Below are positions 25,577 through 32,761 of a DNA stretch of 32,761 nt, piece by piece. Each line of letters opens with the position of its first letter. Positions within the stretch are counted from its first letter, which is position 1. Made by a program: the position numbers and the translations under genes. The stretch is from Actinomycetota bacterium (GTDB taxonomy: Bacteria > Actinomycetota > Acidimicrobiia > Acidimicrobiales > Ilumatobacteraceae). Location: the NCBI GenBank assembly GCA_009927375.1, contig RFNE01000168.1, positions 1-32,761 of the forward strand, read 5' to 3'. The notes beneath the pieces were generated by a model. The model was not told the origin of the DNA. It worked only from the letters and a program-made list of their open reading frames with translations, and ran no database searches.

Positions 25577-28174
25577 TCACCACTTCGCTCAACATTCCTT
25601 CTCGGTTCGAGAACAACTCGCGAAAGACCGTCGTTTCGCTCCCGACAAGTTCCAGATTGACGCTTTTGACTCCATTGACTCGGGCCGCAGCGTTCTCGTC
25701 GCAGCACCAACAGGGTCCGGGAAGACACTCGTTGCCGATTACGGAATTCGACTTGCGTTAGCAACGAAGACTCGCGCGATCTATACGGCGCCGATTAAGG
25801 CACTGTCGAACCAGAAGTATCGCGACTGGTGTGGCGAATACGGCGAGGAGCAGGTCGGGCTCCTGACGGGAGACATCACCATCAACCCCGACGCCCCCAT
25901 CATGGTCATGACGACTGAAGTCCTCCGAAACATGATCTATGCAGGAAACACGACGCTTGATCGGCTTTCGGTGGTCGTTCTCGACGAGGTCCACTTCATA
26001 CAAGACGCCTACCGAGGCGGGGTGTGGGAAGAGATCATCGTCCATTTAGCGCCAGAGGTCGTATTGATTTGCCTGTCTGCGACTGTGGGGAACACCGACG
26101 AGATCGCACGATGGCTGTCCGTCGTTCGAGGCCCAACCGACGTTGCATTTTCCAACCATCGACCGGTTCCGCTGGATGCCCAGATCCTGGTGCATGATCG
26201 CTCCCAAAGCGCCATACGGGAGTTCTCGGTGGATGAAGACGGACGCCCGAATGCAGAGTTCACGCGACTCGAGGGACAGCAGCGGAAGCTCACGCGGTCC
26301 GGACCTCGTCATCAACGCGGGGGTCCTCCTGCTCGGCTTCGCTCGCCAAGACGAACCGAAGTTGTTCGGTTCCTTCACGAACATGACCGTTTGCCGGCGA
26401 TCTACTTCGTCTTCAGCAGGCGGGGTTGTGAAGATTCGGCGCTCGAGGTTTATGAGTCGGGAATGACGCTGACGACCCAGGACGAGGCTGATCGGATCGC
26501 GCAGATTGCTGACCGCGCCGTCGAATCGTTTTCCGACGACGATCTTGCAGCGCTCGGCTATTCGAAGTTCGCTGATCTCCTCGAGAGGGGAATTGCGGCT
26601 CATCACGCGGGAATGGTGCCGATCTTCAAGGAGATCGTTGAGCGTTGTTTTGCGCTCGGACTCATCAAGATCGTGTTTGCGACCGAAACTCTCGCAGTCG
26701 GTGTGAACATGCCCGCACGGACCGTCGTCATCGATCGACTCACGAAGTATGACGGCACGAGCCACGTGATGATCAAACCGAGTGACTATTCGCAGCTGAC
26801 CGGTCGTGCGGGTAGGCGAGGGATCGACACCACGGGTACCGCTTTCGTCGTCTGGGAACCTTTCGTTTCCTTCGATGCCGTTCACCAGCTCGTCACGAGC
26901 AAGGCGTTTCATCTCTCCTCATCGTTTCGGCCCACCTACAACATGGCAACGAATCTGATTGCGACAACTTCTGAGGTCCAAGCTACGCACCTCTGAACCT
27001 TTCACTTGCGCAGTTCCAGAGTGCACGCGACGTCGTTCATCTTCAAGCCCGCATCGGGCGACTTGAGCTTCAGCGCCAACGTTTGCTCCACGAGTTCGAT
27101 GACAGCGAGGAGCTGGCACACGCCTACATGACCTTGCTCGCTGAGCGTTCGTCCTCAGCAAAGGGCAGCGTTCGGTCAGATGCCTTTTCCCTCATTCGTC
27201 TTGGCGATGTGATCAATGGCGACGAGTTGGGGGTTCGAGAGGCGCTTCTCGTCATCGCCAAATCTGAGCGCAAATCAAAGGTTCGTCTGACCTTGATCGG
27301 CACGCGCGCAGGAGTCGTCCATGTCTCAAGCGACGACGTGACTCTTCGTCCCAGGGTTCTCGGGCACCATGATCTCCCACATCCATATTCACCGACGTCG
27401 AGCACCTTCCAGGAGCGTGCACTAGAGCTCTTGAATCATCGTGGATCGCCCGCACGTGACGTGCAGACACCCGTCGTAGAGGCAACAGTTGACCACGATG
27501 ATCCGCGTTATCGCGAGCGCATGAGAGCGGCCAAAGACCTCGTGAAGGTCGACTCGGATCGTGTGAAACTCCTTGATCAGATCGACAAGAGCCAAGGCGC
27601 GATCGTTGCCCGATTTCGCGCGTTGCAACGACTGCTCACTGACCACGAATTCGTCGAGGGTTGGTCCCTGACGCAAAAAGGAGAGGTCCTGCGGTCGATC
27701 TTCCACGAATGCGATCTCGTGATCGCCGAGTCGGCGTGGAGGGGACTGTTCGATGGTCTCACCGCTCCCGAACTGTGTGGCGTGATGAGCTGCTTCGTTT
27801 TTGAACCGAGGGGTGATGATGAGACCATCGTCAAGATTTCAGGACTTGCAGGAGAACGTGTCAAGCAAATTGAACGTTTGAGTGCCTCAATCCGCGAGGA
27901 CGAAAAGGCATGCGGAATCACCCAACACCGAGGACTCCATCGAGGGTTCTTCGAGATTGCCCGTGACTGGTGCGCGGGGTCGCAACTTGAAGATGTTCTC
28001 ACTGACGATCTGCAGCCTGGTGATTTCGTGAGAACGATGCGACAGATTGCGGACCTATTGAGACAGATTGGCAACGCTTCACAGAACGACGAAACGAAGC
28101 GATTGGCTACTCAGGCATCCCAGTCCATTCAGCGAGGTGTGGTTCTCGCGTCGATCGGGAGTTCAGAGTCGTGA
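25557..28174 (+). CDS. helY: HelY/Ski2-like DEVH-box helicase, interrupted by a frameshift
   Basis: This is a superfamily II helicase of the Ski2/Mtr4 class, related to M. tuberculosis HelY, presumably an RNA helicase. Motif I is APTGSGKT (about 50-57), motif II DEVH (143-146), motif III SATVGN, and later AHHAGMVP and QLTGRAGRRGID. The C-terminal half has the helical HelY domains. The frame breaks near 26991-26994, where QATHL runs into a stop. One missing C restores THLLNLSLAQFQSARDVVH and a product of about 872 residues, close to the 906 of HelY. The ATG at 25557 lies inside tatC; GTG 25569 is an alternative. The TGA overlaps the next gene's GTG (GTGA). Confidence 0.9.
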
Positions 28175-28794
28175 CGATTCGACCGGGGGATCAATGGGGC
28201 GTCGTTCAAGAAGCACCGGAATCGACGAAATGGTTTCGATGCGAGGCCGACCTCGGTCATTGGATGTCCATTGGCCAGAGCGCCGAATACTTTGGGCTGA
28301 CTGGTGGTGACCTGTGCGTCATCACTGGGAGCACGCAACGAACTCTGTTTGTCCCAATCGACATCCTTGAAGTCCGCTTCCAGAAGGAAGGATCGTCGAC
28401 AGACGAGCGAATCATCGCATTGAGTTCCGTGGTCCTTGGTTCATGGTGGAACAAAGAGGCCCTCACAGCGATCTCCAATACTGGACTCGTGCGCGGTGTC
28501 GAATGGTTCGCGCGGTCGCACCCGAATGACGGCGTTGTTGAGTTTGCGGAGCTCTCTGAACACATGAGTCGTCGTCAGAAAATGATGGCTCGGTCCCGGA
28601 TCATGCGGGGGGCCGCCTATGCGCATCCGCAGATTTCATTGACTTCAACGACCAGTTGGGAGTGGTCAGGTCGTCCCCGCCGTCTCGAGATTGACGGTCG
28701 GAACCTCGGTCGAGTGGTATCGGTCAAGTTGACACTCCAGCCTGATGCCCTCCGTGTGTATCTCGGAAAGCCATCCACTGGGGCCGAGGGCTGA
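28171..28794 (+). CDS. protein resembling the C-terminal domain of diacylglycerol/lipid kinases, without the kinase N-domain
   Basis: This encodes 207 residues and is only tentatively recognised. The stretch with ISNTGLVRG (101-109), HPNDGVVEF (117-125), a helical RRQKMMARSRIMRG, and a late LEIDGRNLG with VSVKLTLQPDALRVYL resembles the beta-rich C-terminal domain of YegS/DAGK-family lipid kinases. The N-terminal nucleotide-binding domain with its GGDGT motif is absent, and residues 1-80 look different. It may be a substrate-binding or regulatory relic rather than a kinase. It is translationally coupled to helY by a 4-base overlap, although a link in function is not obvious. Confidence 0.6.
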   Translation: MTIRPGDQWGVVQEAPESTKWFRCEADLGHWMSIGQSAEYFGLTGGDLCVITGSTQRTLFVPIDILEVRFQKEGSSTDERIIALSSVVLGSWWNKEALTAISNTGLVRGVEWFARSHPNDGVVEFAELSEHMSRRQKMMARSRIMRGAAYAHPQISLTSTTSWEWSGRPRRLEIDGRNLGRVVSVKLTLQPDALRVYLGKPSTGAEG

Positions 28795-28799
28795 AATCG

Positions 28800-28813
28800 T
28801 AAGATTGCCCCTT
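28800..28813 (+). promoter_or_regulatory. predicted leaderless -10 box of the ThyX-like gene
   Basis: TAAGAT (28800-28805) is followed by 8 bases and GTG 28814, with no ribosome-binding site in between. It lies in the 19-base gap after the preceding gene. Confidence 0.45.
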
Positions 28814-30415
28814 GTGACGGTCTACATCCCAGAGGTATTCACGGATGATGAAGCGGCCGTCTTAAGGCCGTATTTTTCGAACCTCGACGGACCGGTCTTT
28901 GCCTTGGTCAATCTCCCTGAAGTGGTCAAGGGAGCGCTGTTTGCTCGCTACAGCCGAAGTCCAAAATCGTTGAGACGGCTGTTTCTGGATGAATTCGTTC
29001 AGGACCTGGATGTGAGCGGGGACCGATCCGTCGATGCGTCGGTAGGTCTCGACAAAGCCGAGCGACTCTACGACAAGGTGTTCCTCGAATACGGTGATGA
29101 CTCGGTTGCCCAGCTCGGAGCGGTCCATCTCGCGTGCGAACAGGCATCCAATCTCCTCACGAAGATCCTCGAGTGGGGTCGCCTGATGAGCTATCTGGAG
29201 CAGAGCACGCGATACATCAGCTACGACGCGCGTCTGGGAGGGCGATATCGCTACTTCCGAGATCCCGAGATTCTGAGTGGGCCTTTTGGCACGCGATACG
29301 TGGGCGACATGGACCGCCTCTTTGATGCGTACTCCGCGCTCGTCAGCCAAGTGACCGAGCACATCCGCGCCACGACGCCTCGATCGATCAAGGACAGCGA
29401 TTTCGTCTTCCACCAGGCGACGAGAGCGAAGGGTCTCGATGCCGTCCGCGGGGTCCTTCCTGCGGCCGCGTTGTCCAACGTCGGCATCTTTGGAAGCGGA
29501 CAGGGCTACGAAGCCCTGCTCTTGCGAATGCGCGCGAATCCGTTGCCAGAGGCCCGTCACTACGCAGACTTGATGCTCACCGAACTGCGCAAAGTGATTC
29601 CGTCGTTCCTCAAACGAGTGGATCTCGCCGACCGAGGTGGGCGCTGGAGCGAGTATCTCGCAGAGAGACACGACGCGACGATGACCTCGGTCGACGACCT
29701 GTTCGGTGCGATCGAACCTGATTCCACCGAGGAAGTGGTTCTCGTGGACTTCGACCCGGATGGCGAGAACAAGGTGCTGGCTGCGCTGTGCTATCCACAT
29801 TCACAACTTCCAGAGAGTCAGCTGCTTGCGCAGGTGAGCAAGTTGAGCGACACCCAGAAGATGGAACTGTTCGAGTCGTACGTAGGAACACGCGAGAACC
29901 GTCGTCACAAACCGGGCCGTGCCTTCGAGCGCACCGGCTACCGATTCGACGTCCTCGGTGACTATGGGGCCTTCCGAGATCTCCAACGCCATCGCATGCT
30001 GACGATCGAATGGCAGCGTCTGACCCCCGACCACGGGTTCGTGATGCCTGAGCTCGTTGAGGCAGCAGGGTGTGGTCCTGCATTCACCGACGCGATGGAC
30101 CGATCCCGCGAACTCTATGAAGCTCTCAGGCCCGAGTACCCAGAACAAGCTGCCTACGCGATCTCGATGGCTTACCGCTTGCGATACGCCATGCAATTCA
30201 ACGCTCGTGAAGCGATGCACATGCTCGAACTTCGGACTGCGCCGCAGGGGCACCCGTCGTATCGCAGGGTCGCACTCGAGATGTATCGCCAGATCGGGGA
30301 AGTGGCGGGCCACCGGGCGCTGGCCGCCGCTATGACACACATCACGACCGAAGCGCCGGAGCTCGAACGGCTCGATTCTGAGCGTCGGGCAGAGGAGCGC
30401 CGCAAGCAGGGCTAA
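28814..30415 (+). CDS. duplicated ThyX-like (FAD-dependent thymidylate synthase family) protein
   Basis: Counted from GTG 28814 this encodes 533 residues, about twice a normal ThyX (220-250). Both halves have ThyX-like helices. N-half: EYGDDSVAQLGAVHLACEQ (92-110), SYLEQSTRY (126-134) and RGVLPAAALSNVG (212-224). C-half: RDLQRHRMLTIEWQRL (388-403) and YRLRYAMQFNAREAMHMLELR (454-474). The canonical RHRxxSxNxxSxRY signature is split: the N-half keeps S..EQSTRY but has WGR for RHR, while the C-half keeps RHR but loses the SxR part. Such long forms are commonly annotated as thymidylate synthase, but whether this one makes dTMP is unproven. Upstream in-frame starts to 28745 overlap the previous gene and are less likely. 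Confidence 0.8.
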   Translation: MTVYIPEVFTDDEAAVLRPYFSNLDGPVFALVNLPEVVKGALFARYSRSPKSLRRLFLDEFVQDLDVSGDRSVDASVGLDKAERLYDKVFLEYGDDSVAQLGAVHLACEQASNLLTKILEWGRLMSYLEQSTRYISYDARLGGRYRYFRDPEILSGPFGTRYVGDMDRLFDAYSALVSQVTEHIRATTPRSIKDSDFVFHQATRAKGLDAVRGVLPAAALSNVGIFGSGQGYEALLLRMRANPLPEARHYADLMLTELRKVIPSFLKRVDLADRGGRWSEYLAERHDATMTSVDDLFGAIEPDSTEEVVLVDFDPDGENKVLAALCYPHSQLPESQLLAQVSKLSDTQKMELFESYVGTRENRRHKPGRAFERTGYRFDVLGDYGAFRDLQRHRMLTIEWQRLTPDHGFVMPELVEAAGCGPAFTDAMDRSRELYEALRPEYPEQAAYAISMAYRLRYAMQFNAREAMHMLELRTAPQGHPSYRRVALEMYRQIGEVAGHRALAAAMTHITTEAPELERLDSERRAEERRKQG

Positions 30416-30441
30416 TTCGCATCCCGAGGCCCCTCATGGGC

Positions 30442-30447
30442 TACTCT
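30442..30447 (+). promoter_or_regulatory. possible -10 box of the acidic-protein gene
   Basis: TACTCT lies about 30 bases before ATG 30477, giving a leader of roughly 23 bases that contains GGAAAGGGAAG as ribosome-binding site. The same hexamer at similar distance precedes the ferredoxin gene. Confidence 0.3.
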
Positions 30448-30476
30448 CTCCGCGACTGCTGGAAAGGGAAGTGCGA

Positions 30477-30962
30477 ATGTCCGATGACGAAGTGATGGAT
30501 GAGGGGGAACTCGAGGGCGAGATCCTTGCCGATCCAGATCTTGATGCCGAGGGTCTCGACGAAGACTCGCTCGATCTCGATATCGAAGAAGACGATCTCC
30601 TCGTTGATCCGGAACTCGCCGACCCAGCCGACGCAGAAGATCCAGATGCAATCGTCGAAGAGGCCCCAGTCGCTCGGAAGGCCAAGGGCGAGGAAGAGGA
30701 CGAGGAAGACGAGGATCTTCGCACCGAAGACGACGTTGAAGCCGACCTAGATGCGATTCTGCGCGAAAAGCTGACGGCCGCCGAAGAAACACCACTTGAA
30801 GAGGATGAAGAGGATGTCGTCGTCGATGACAAGACCGACGGTATGGAGCGCCTGCAGCCTCGACGACCAGACGAGACGCAGTGCACGCAGTGCTTCCTCC
30901 TCGTGCGCAACAGCGCGCCAGGCTGTCCAGTCGAAGACGATGCCTGTCCGCTCTTCAAGTGA
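30477..30962 (+). CDS. very acidic protein with a C-terminal cysteine cluster, probably DUF4193-like
   Basis: Counted from ATG 30477 this encodes 161 residues; a GTG at 30471 is the alternative. Residues 1-120 are dominated by Asp and Glu in short repeats (LDAEGLDEDSLDLDIEEDDLL and similar) and must be largely disordered. The C-terminus has four cysteines, QCTQCFLLVRN with Cys136 and Cys139, then CPVEDDACPLF with Cys150 and Cys157, a possible zinc ribbon. This acidic-body plus CxxCF layout resembles actinobacterial DUF4193 proteins, but the final CP..CP half differs from the ones I recall. The function is unknown. Two further small genes follow closely and may share its transcript. Confidence 0.7.
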   Translation: MSDDEVMDEGELEGEILADPDLDAEGLDEDSLDLDIEEDDLLVDPELADPADAEDPDAIVEEAPVARKAKGEEEDEEDEDLRTEDDVEADLDAILREKLTAAEETPLEEDEEDVVVDDKTDGMERLQPRRPDETQCTQCFLLVRNSAPGCPVEDDACPLFK

Positions 30963-30964
30963 TC

Positions 30965-31261
30965 GTGAAGATTCAGCAAACGCTTCGTAACGCTCGGTTC
31001 ATCGGAGAGATGGCGTTCAAGGGAATCGAACGGGAGATCCGCTCGCGCCTCAGCCCACCGAGAAGTGAAGTGGCATCCAACCCTGTCGTGTCACATCAAG
31101 ACCAGGAGATGGTTTCGGAGCCCTTCGATGGCTACGGACTTCTCACTGCGGCTCAAATCATCGAGCAATCCAAGACGTGGACGGCAGAGCGCAAGGCCTC
31201 TGTCACCGTGTACGAGTCAGCAACCCGCAACCGTCGAAGCGTGCTCCAGGCGCTGAGCTGA
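30965..31261 (+). CDS. small helical protein of unknown function
   Basis: Counted from GTG 30965, two bases after the acidic-protein stop, this encodes 98 residues; the open frame extends upstream but only as a shadow of that gene. The C-terminal region DGYGLLTAAQIIEQSKTWTA, then VYESATRNRRSVLQAL, resembles a helical motif seen at the ends of various actinobacterial proteins (LTAxxIxxxL...YExxxRxRRTVLxxI). The N-terminus is basic and helical (LRNARFIGEMAFKGIEREIRSR). I cannot name a family. It lies one base before the GNAT gene, so the three genes probably form an operon. Confidence 0.65.
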   Translation: MKIQQTLRNARFIGEMAFKGIEREIRSRLSPPRSEVASNPVVSHQDQEMVSEPFDGYGLLTAAQIIEQSKTWTAERKASVTVYESATRNRRSVLQALS

Positions 31262-31262
31262 C

Positions 31263-31694
31263 GTGACTCGACTGCCGTTCGACATTCGGTCGGTAGACGA
31301 AACGAACCTGACCAATGCCCGTGATCTCCTCGATCAGGCGAGGGGAGCTGCGAGGAACTTTCGTGGACATGAGCTCCTCTTGGAGCGCCTCGATGATTTC
31401 GCTCGGGGTGCCATCGAGGGGAGGCTCGCAGTTCACGACGGCCGCGTCGTCGGGGGAATCCTGTGGAGCCAAGCTGACGGCGATCTCATCATCGAGGTGC
31501 TGTTCGTGAATCCGGCGTCGCGCACGATCGGAATCGGCGAGCATCTCGTCCACGAAGCCCTCGACTACGCCACCGAACGAGGTCTGACGCGTGTCCTCGG
31601 ACGAGCACTGCCGGGGGATCGTGAGACGAAGAACGTCTTTGAACGAACCGGGTTGATCTCCCAGGTCATCCTCGTTGGTCGAACGATTGGCTAG
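31263..31694 (+). CDS. GNAT family N-acetyltransferase
   Basis: This encodes 143 residues. The acetyl-CoA-binding motif A is LFVNPASRTIGIGEHLVHEAL (80-100), with RxxGxG at 87-92, followed by an alpha-beta region (GLTRVLGRALPGDRETKNVFERTGL) typical of motif B. GNATs transfer acetyl groups from acetyl-CoA to amines; the substrate cannot be inferred. The start is GTG 31263, one base after the upstream stop. Its TAG overlaps the stop of the convergent enoyl-CoA hydratase gene in a shared CTAG. Confidence 0.88.
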   Translation: MTRLPFDIRSVDETNLTNARDLLDQARGAARNFRGHELLLERLDDFARGAIEGRLAVHDGRVVGGILWSQADGDLIIEVLFVNPASRTIGIGEHLVHEALDYATERGLTRVLGRALPGDRETKNVFERTGLISQVILVGRTIG

Positions 31695-32474
31695 CGACCC
31701 TTCCAATTCGGTGGGCGCTTCTCGATAAACGCGGTCAACCCTTCCTTGGTGTCTTCGGAGGCAAGGATTGCGCCGAACGCTTTGTTCGTCATCGAAATGA
31801 GATTGGCCTCGGACTCATACATCGAAGCGTTCACCACCTTGCGAGACTCCCAGACGGCGAGAGGTGCTGCACCACAAATGCGTTCGGCAAGCGCCATTGC
31901 TTCTTTCTCGACGTCGGCTGGCTCGACGAGTCGGTTCACCATGCCCAGTTCGTAGGCACGTTGAGCCGAGAGGCTGACCCGTGAGGATCACTTCCATCGC
32001 GGCATTCTTCCCGATCAACTGGGGAAGACGAAAGAGACCGCCTGCGCCAGCGACGAGGTTCCGGAGGACTTCCGCGAGACCAAAGGCGCTTCGCGTGGAG
32101 GCCACGACGAGATCAGTGGCAAGAACGATCTCGCACCCGCCCGCGGTTGCAAGGCCATCGACGGCGGCGATGACCGGCTTCTTTCGCTCGCGGTAGACGA
32201 ATCCCGCAAAACCACCGCGCTCGGTATTCAGCGATCCAGCTTGACCGCTGTTGATCGCCTTCAGGTCGGCACCTGCGCAGAAAACTGGGCGCTCCTGGCC
32301 CGACGTGTTGGCTCGAAGAACGCCGACCCACGCTTCGTCGTCACCTTCAAGCTTGTCAATCGCCGCTTCGAACGCAGCAGCTACATCGCCGTTGATTGCA
32401 TTCCGTGCTTCGGGACGGTTGAGCGTGATGACGCCAACCTTGCCGCGCTTTTCGTATTCCACTGGGCTAGTCAT
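31691..32474 (-). CDS. enoyl-CoA hydratase/isomerase family protein, interrupted by a frameshift
   Basis: This crotonase-fold enzyme acts on acyl-CoA thioesters, typically hydrating enoyl-CoA in beta-oxidation. VITLNRPEARNAI (15-27), the oxyanion-hole FCAGADLKAI (65-74) and AGGCEIVLATD (111-121) are present. Glu115 and Glu135 occupy the positions of the two catalytic glutamates. The frame breaks at about 31968-31972. Restoring two bases in the GA repeat (GAGAGA read as GAGA) gives TGQPLSAQRAYELGMVNRLVE and a normal length of about 261 residues ending FIEKRPPNWKGR. The ATG at 32474 appears leaderless. The substrate is uncertain; FadB/PaaF-like acyl-CoA hydratases fit best. Confidence 0.88.
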
Positions 32475-32486
32475 ACCCAGAGGTTA
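32475..32486 (-). promoter_or_regulatory. predicted leaderless -10 box of the enoyl-CoA hydratase gene
   Basis: On the minus strand TAACCT (32486-32481) lies 6 bases before the ATG at 32474, with no ribosome-binding site. It sits just downstream of one possible stop of the preceding gene. Confidence 0.45.
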
Positions 32487-32761
32487 TTGGGCGCTGACGG
32501 TCTCCTGAGAATTGGCGCCTCGTGGAGCTGGCGATTTCTTCTTTGAGCGGTCGGGGCGTGTCGGGCGCAGCGGTTCGGTGCGGACGCACCAGCTTCCACC
32601 GCGACACCGAACATTGCGGCGATGTGGGGGATGAGTGGCGCAAGACGCTTCACCGTCGCAAGGAGGGCCTCGCTCGGCTGAGCGGGAATTGCGGCAGGCT
32701 TCACGCTCGATCGAACGGGCGAGAAGGCAACGGCCTCGAGCACGGTGATCCAACGGTCCTG
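32484..32761 (-). CDS. 3' end of an unidentified leftward gene (enters from the right edge)
   Basis: From the right edge, one minus-strand frame reads DRWITVLEAVAFSPVRSS, then SEALLATVKRLAPLIPHIAAMFGVAVEAGAS, with good coding character but no family I recognise. After about 32570 two endings are possible. The same frame continues to a stop at 32471, overlapping the enoyl-CoA hydratase start. Shifting one frame gives a lysine-rich tail (RPDRSKKKSPAPRGANSQE) that stops at 32484, just before the hydratase promoter. The second looks more natural and would mean another one-base deletion like those elsewhere here. I give the 32484 end with low confidence. Confidence 0.45.
   Translation of the reverse strand, partial: GPLDHRARGRCLLARSIEREACRNSRSAERGPPCDGEASCATHPPHRRNVRCRGGSWCVRTEPLRPTRPDRSKKKSPAPRGANSQETVSAQ

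Noticed and set aside
26046-26912. 288-codon leftward open frame
   Set aside because: It is antisense to the helicase core motifs of helY, with no independent support.
28862-29800. 312-codon leftward open frame
   Set aside because: It is fully antisense to the ThyX-like gene, a typical mirror frame of a GC-biased coding sequence, with no motif.
30434-30979. serine-rich 181-codon leftward frame
   Set aside because: The Ser runs are just the complement of GAT/GAA-rich codons in the acidic protein gene.
1-32761. tRNA, rRNA, CRISPR array or insertion sequence
   Set aside because: No cloverleaf, rRNA core sequence, regularly spaced repeats or transposase motif was seen on either strand.

Overview
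The window is a gene-dense stretch of an actinobacterial chromosome. The best guess is a streamlined member of the Acidimicrobiia. This rests on a complete Pup-proteasome gene set (mpa, dop, pup, prcB, prcA, pafA), the order trmI-mpa-dop-pup-prcBA-pafA-tat-helY (broadly the arrangement around the Mycobacterium tuberculosis proteasome locus), actinobacterial families (DUF3151, probably DUF4193), a double-domain ThyX-like protein, moderate GC by eye, and many 4-8 bp gene overlaps. I see no rRNA, tRNA, CRISPR array, insertion sequence or prophage. No stretch over 300 bases lacks a gene.

Layout. (1) 1-3170: a truncated M18 aminopeptidase and a small membrane protein face left. DUF3151, MobA-like, rhodanese and RNase D genes form an overlapping rightward operon. 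(2) 3272-6298: a small charged protein, typA, a leftward cysteine-rich conserved protein and a 64-codon gene. (3) 6267-11386, leftward: nagA-tkt-tal-LOG, a compact operon for amino-sugar and pentose-phosphate carbon. (4) 11406-16462, rightward: a two-domain ADP-forming acyl-CoA synthetase, a PBP4-type carboxypeptidase, three small membrane or basic proteins, and trmI. A ferredoxin gene lies opposite at 16466-16711. (5) 16848-23032: the Pup-proteasome system. Mpa unfolds pupylated proteins and feeds them to the PrcA/PrcB barrel. PafA attaches Pup. Dop deamidates Pup (its C-terminus is encoded as GGQ) and removes it. (6) 23041-28794: lepB, a leftward GDPD gene, tatB-tatC, helY and a lipid-kinase-C-domain-like protein. 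(7) 28814-32761: a ThyX-like duplicated protein, a very acidic zinc-ribbon-like protein, a small helical protein, a GNAT, a leftward enoyl-CoA hydratase and the 3' end of an unidentified leftward gene.

Two signals run through the window. First, seven conserved genes are interrupted by eight 1-2 base indels, mostly in short homopolymer or dinucleotide runs. That looks like sequencing or assembly error rather than pseudogenes, and I annotate these genes as single CDSs. Second, many genes outside operons start on an ATG or GTG 6-8 bases after a TAnnnT box, which predicts leaderless mRNAs. The clearest case is the nagA/acyl-CoA synthetase divergence, where one palindromic TACTGTA appears to serve both genes with mirror-image 7-base spacing. 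No wholly new system is evident. The best leads are this symmetric promoter, the ThyX-like protein whose signature is split between its two halves, and the uncharacterised trio of small proteins before trmI.
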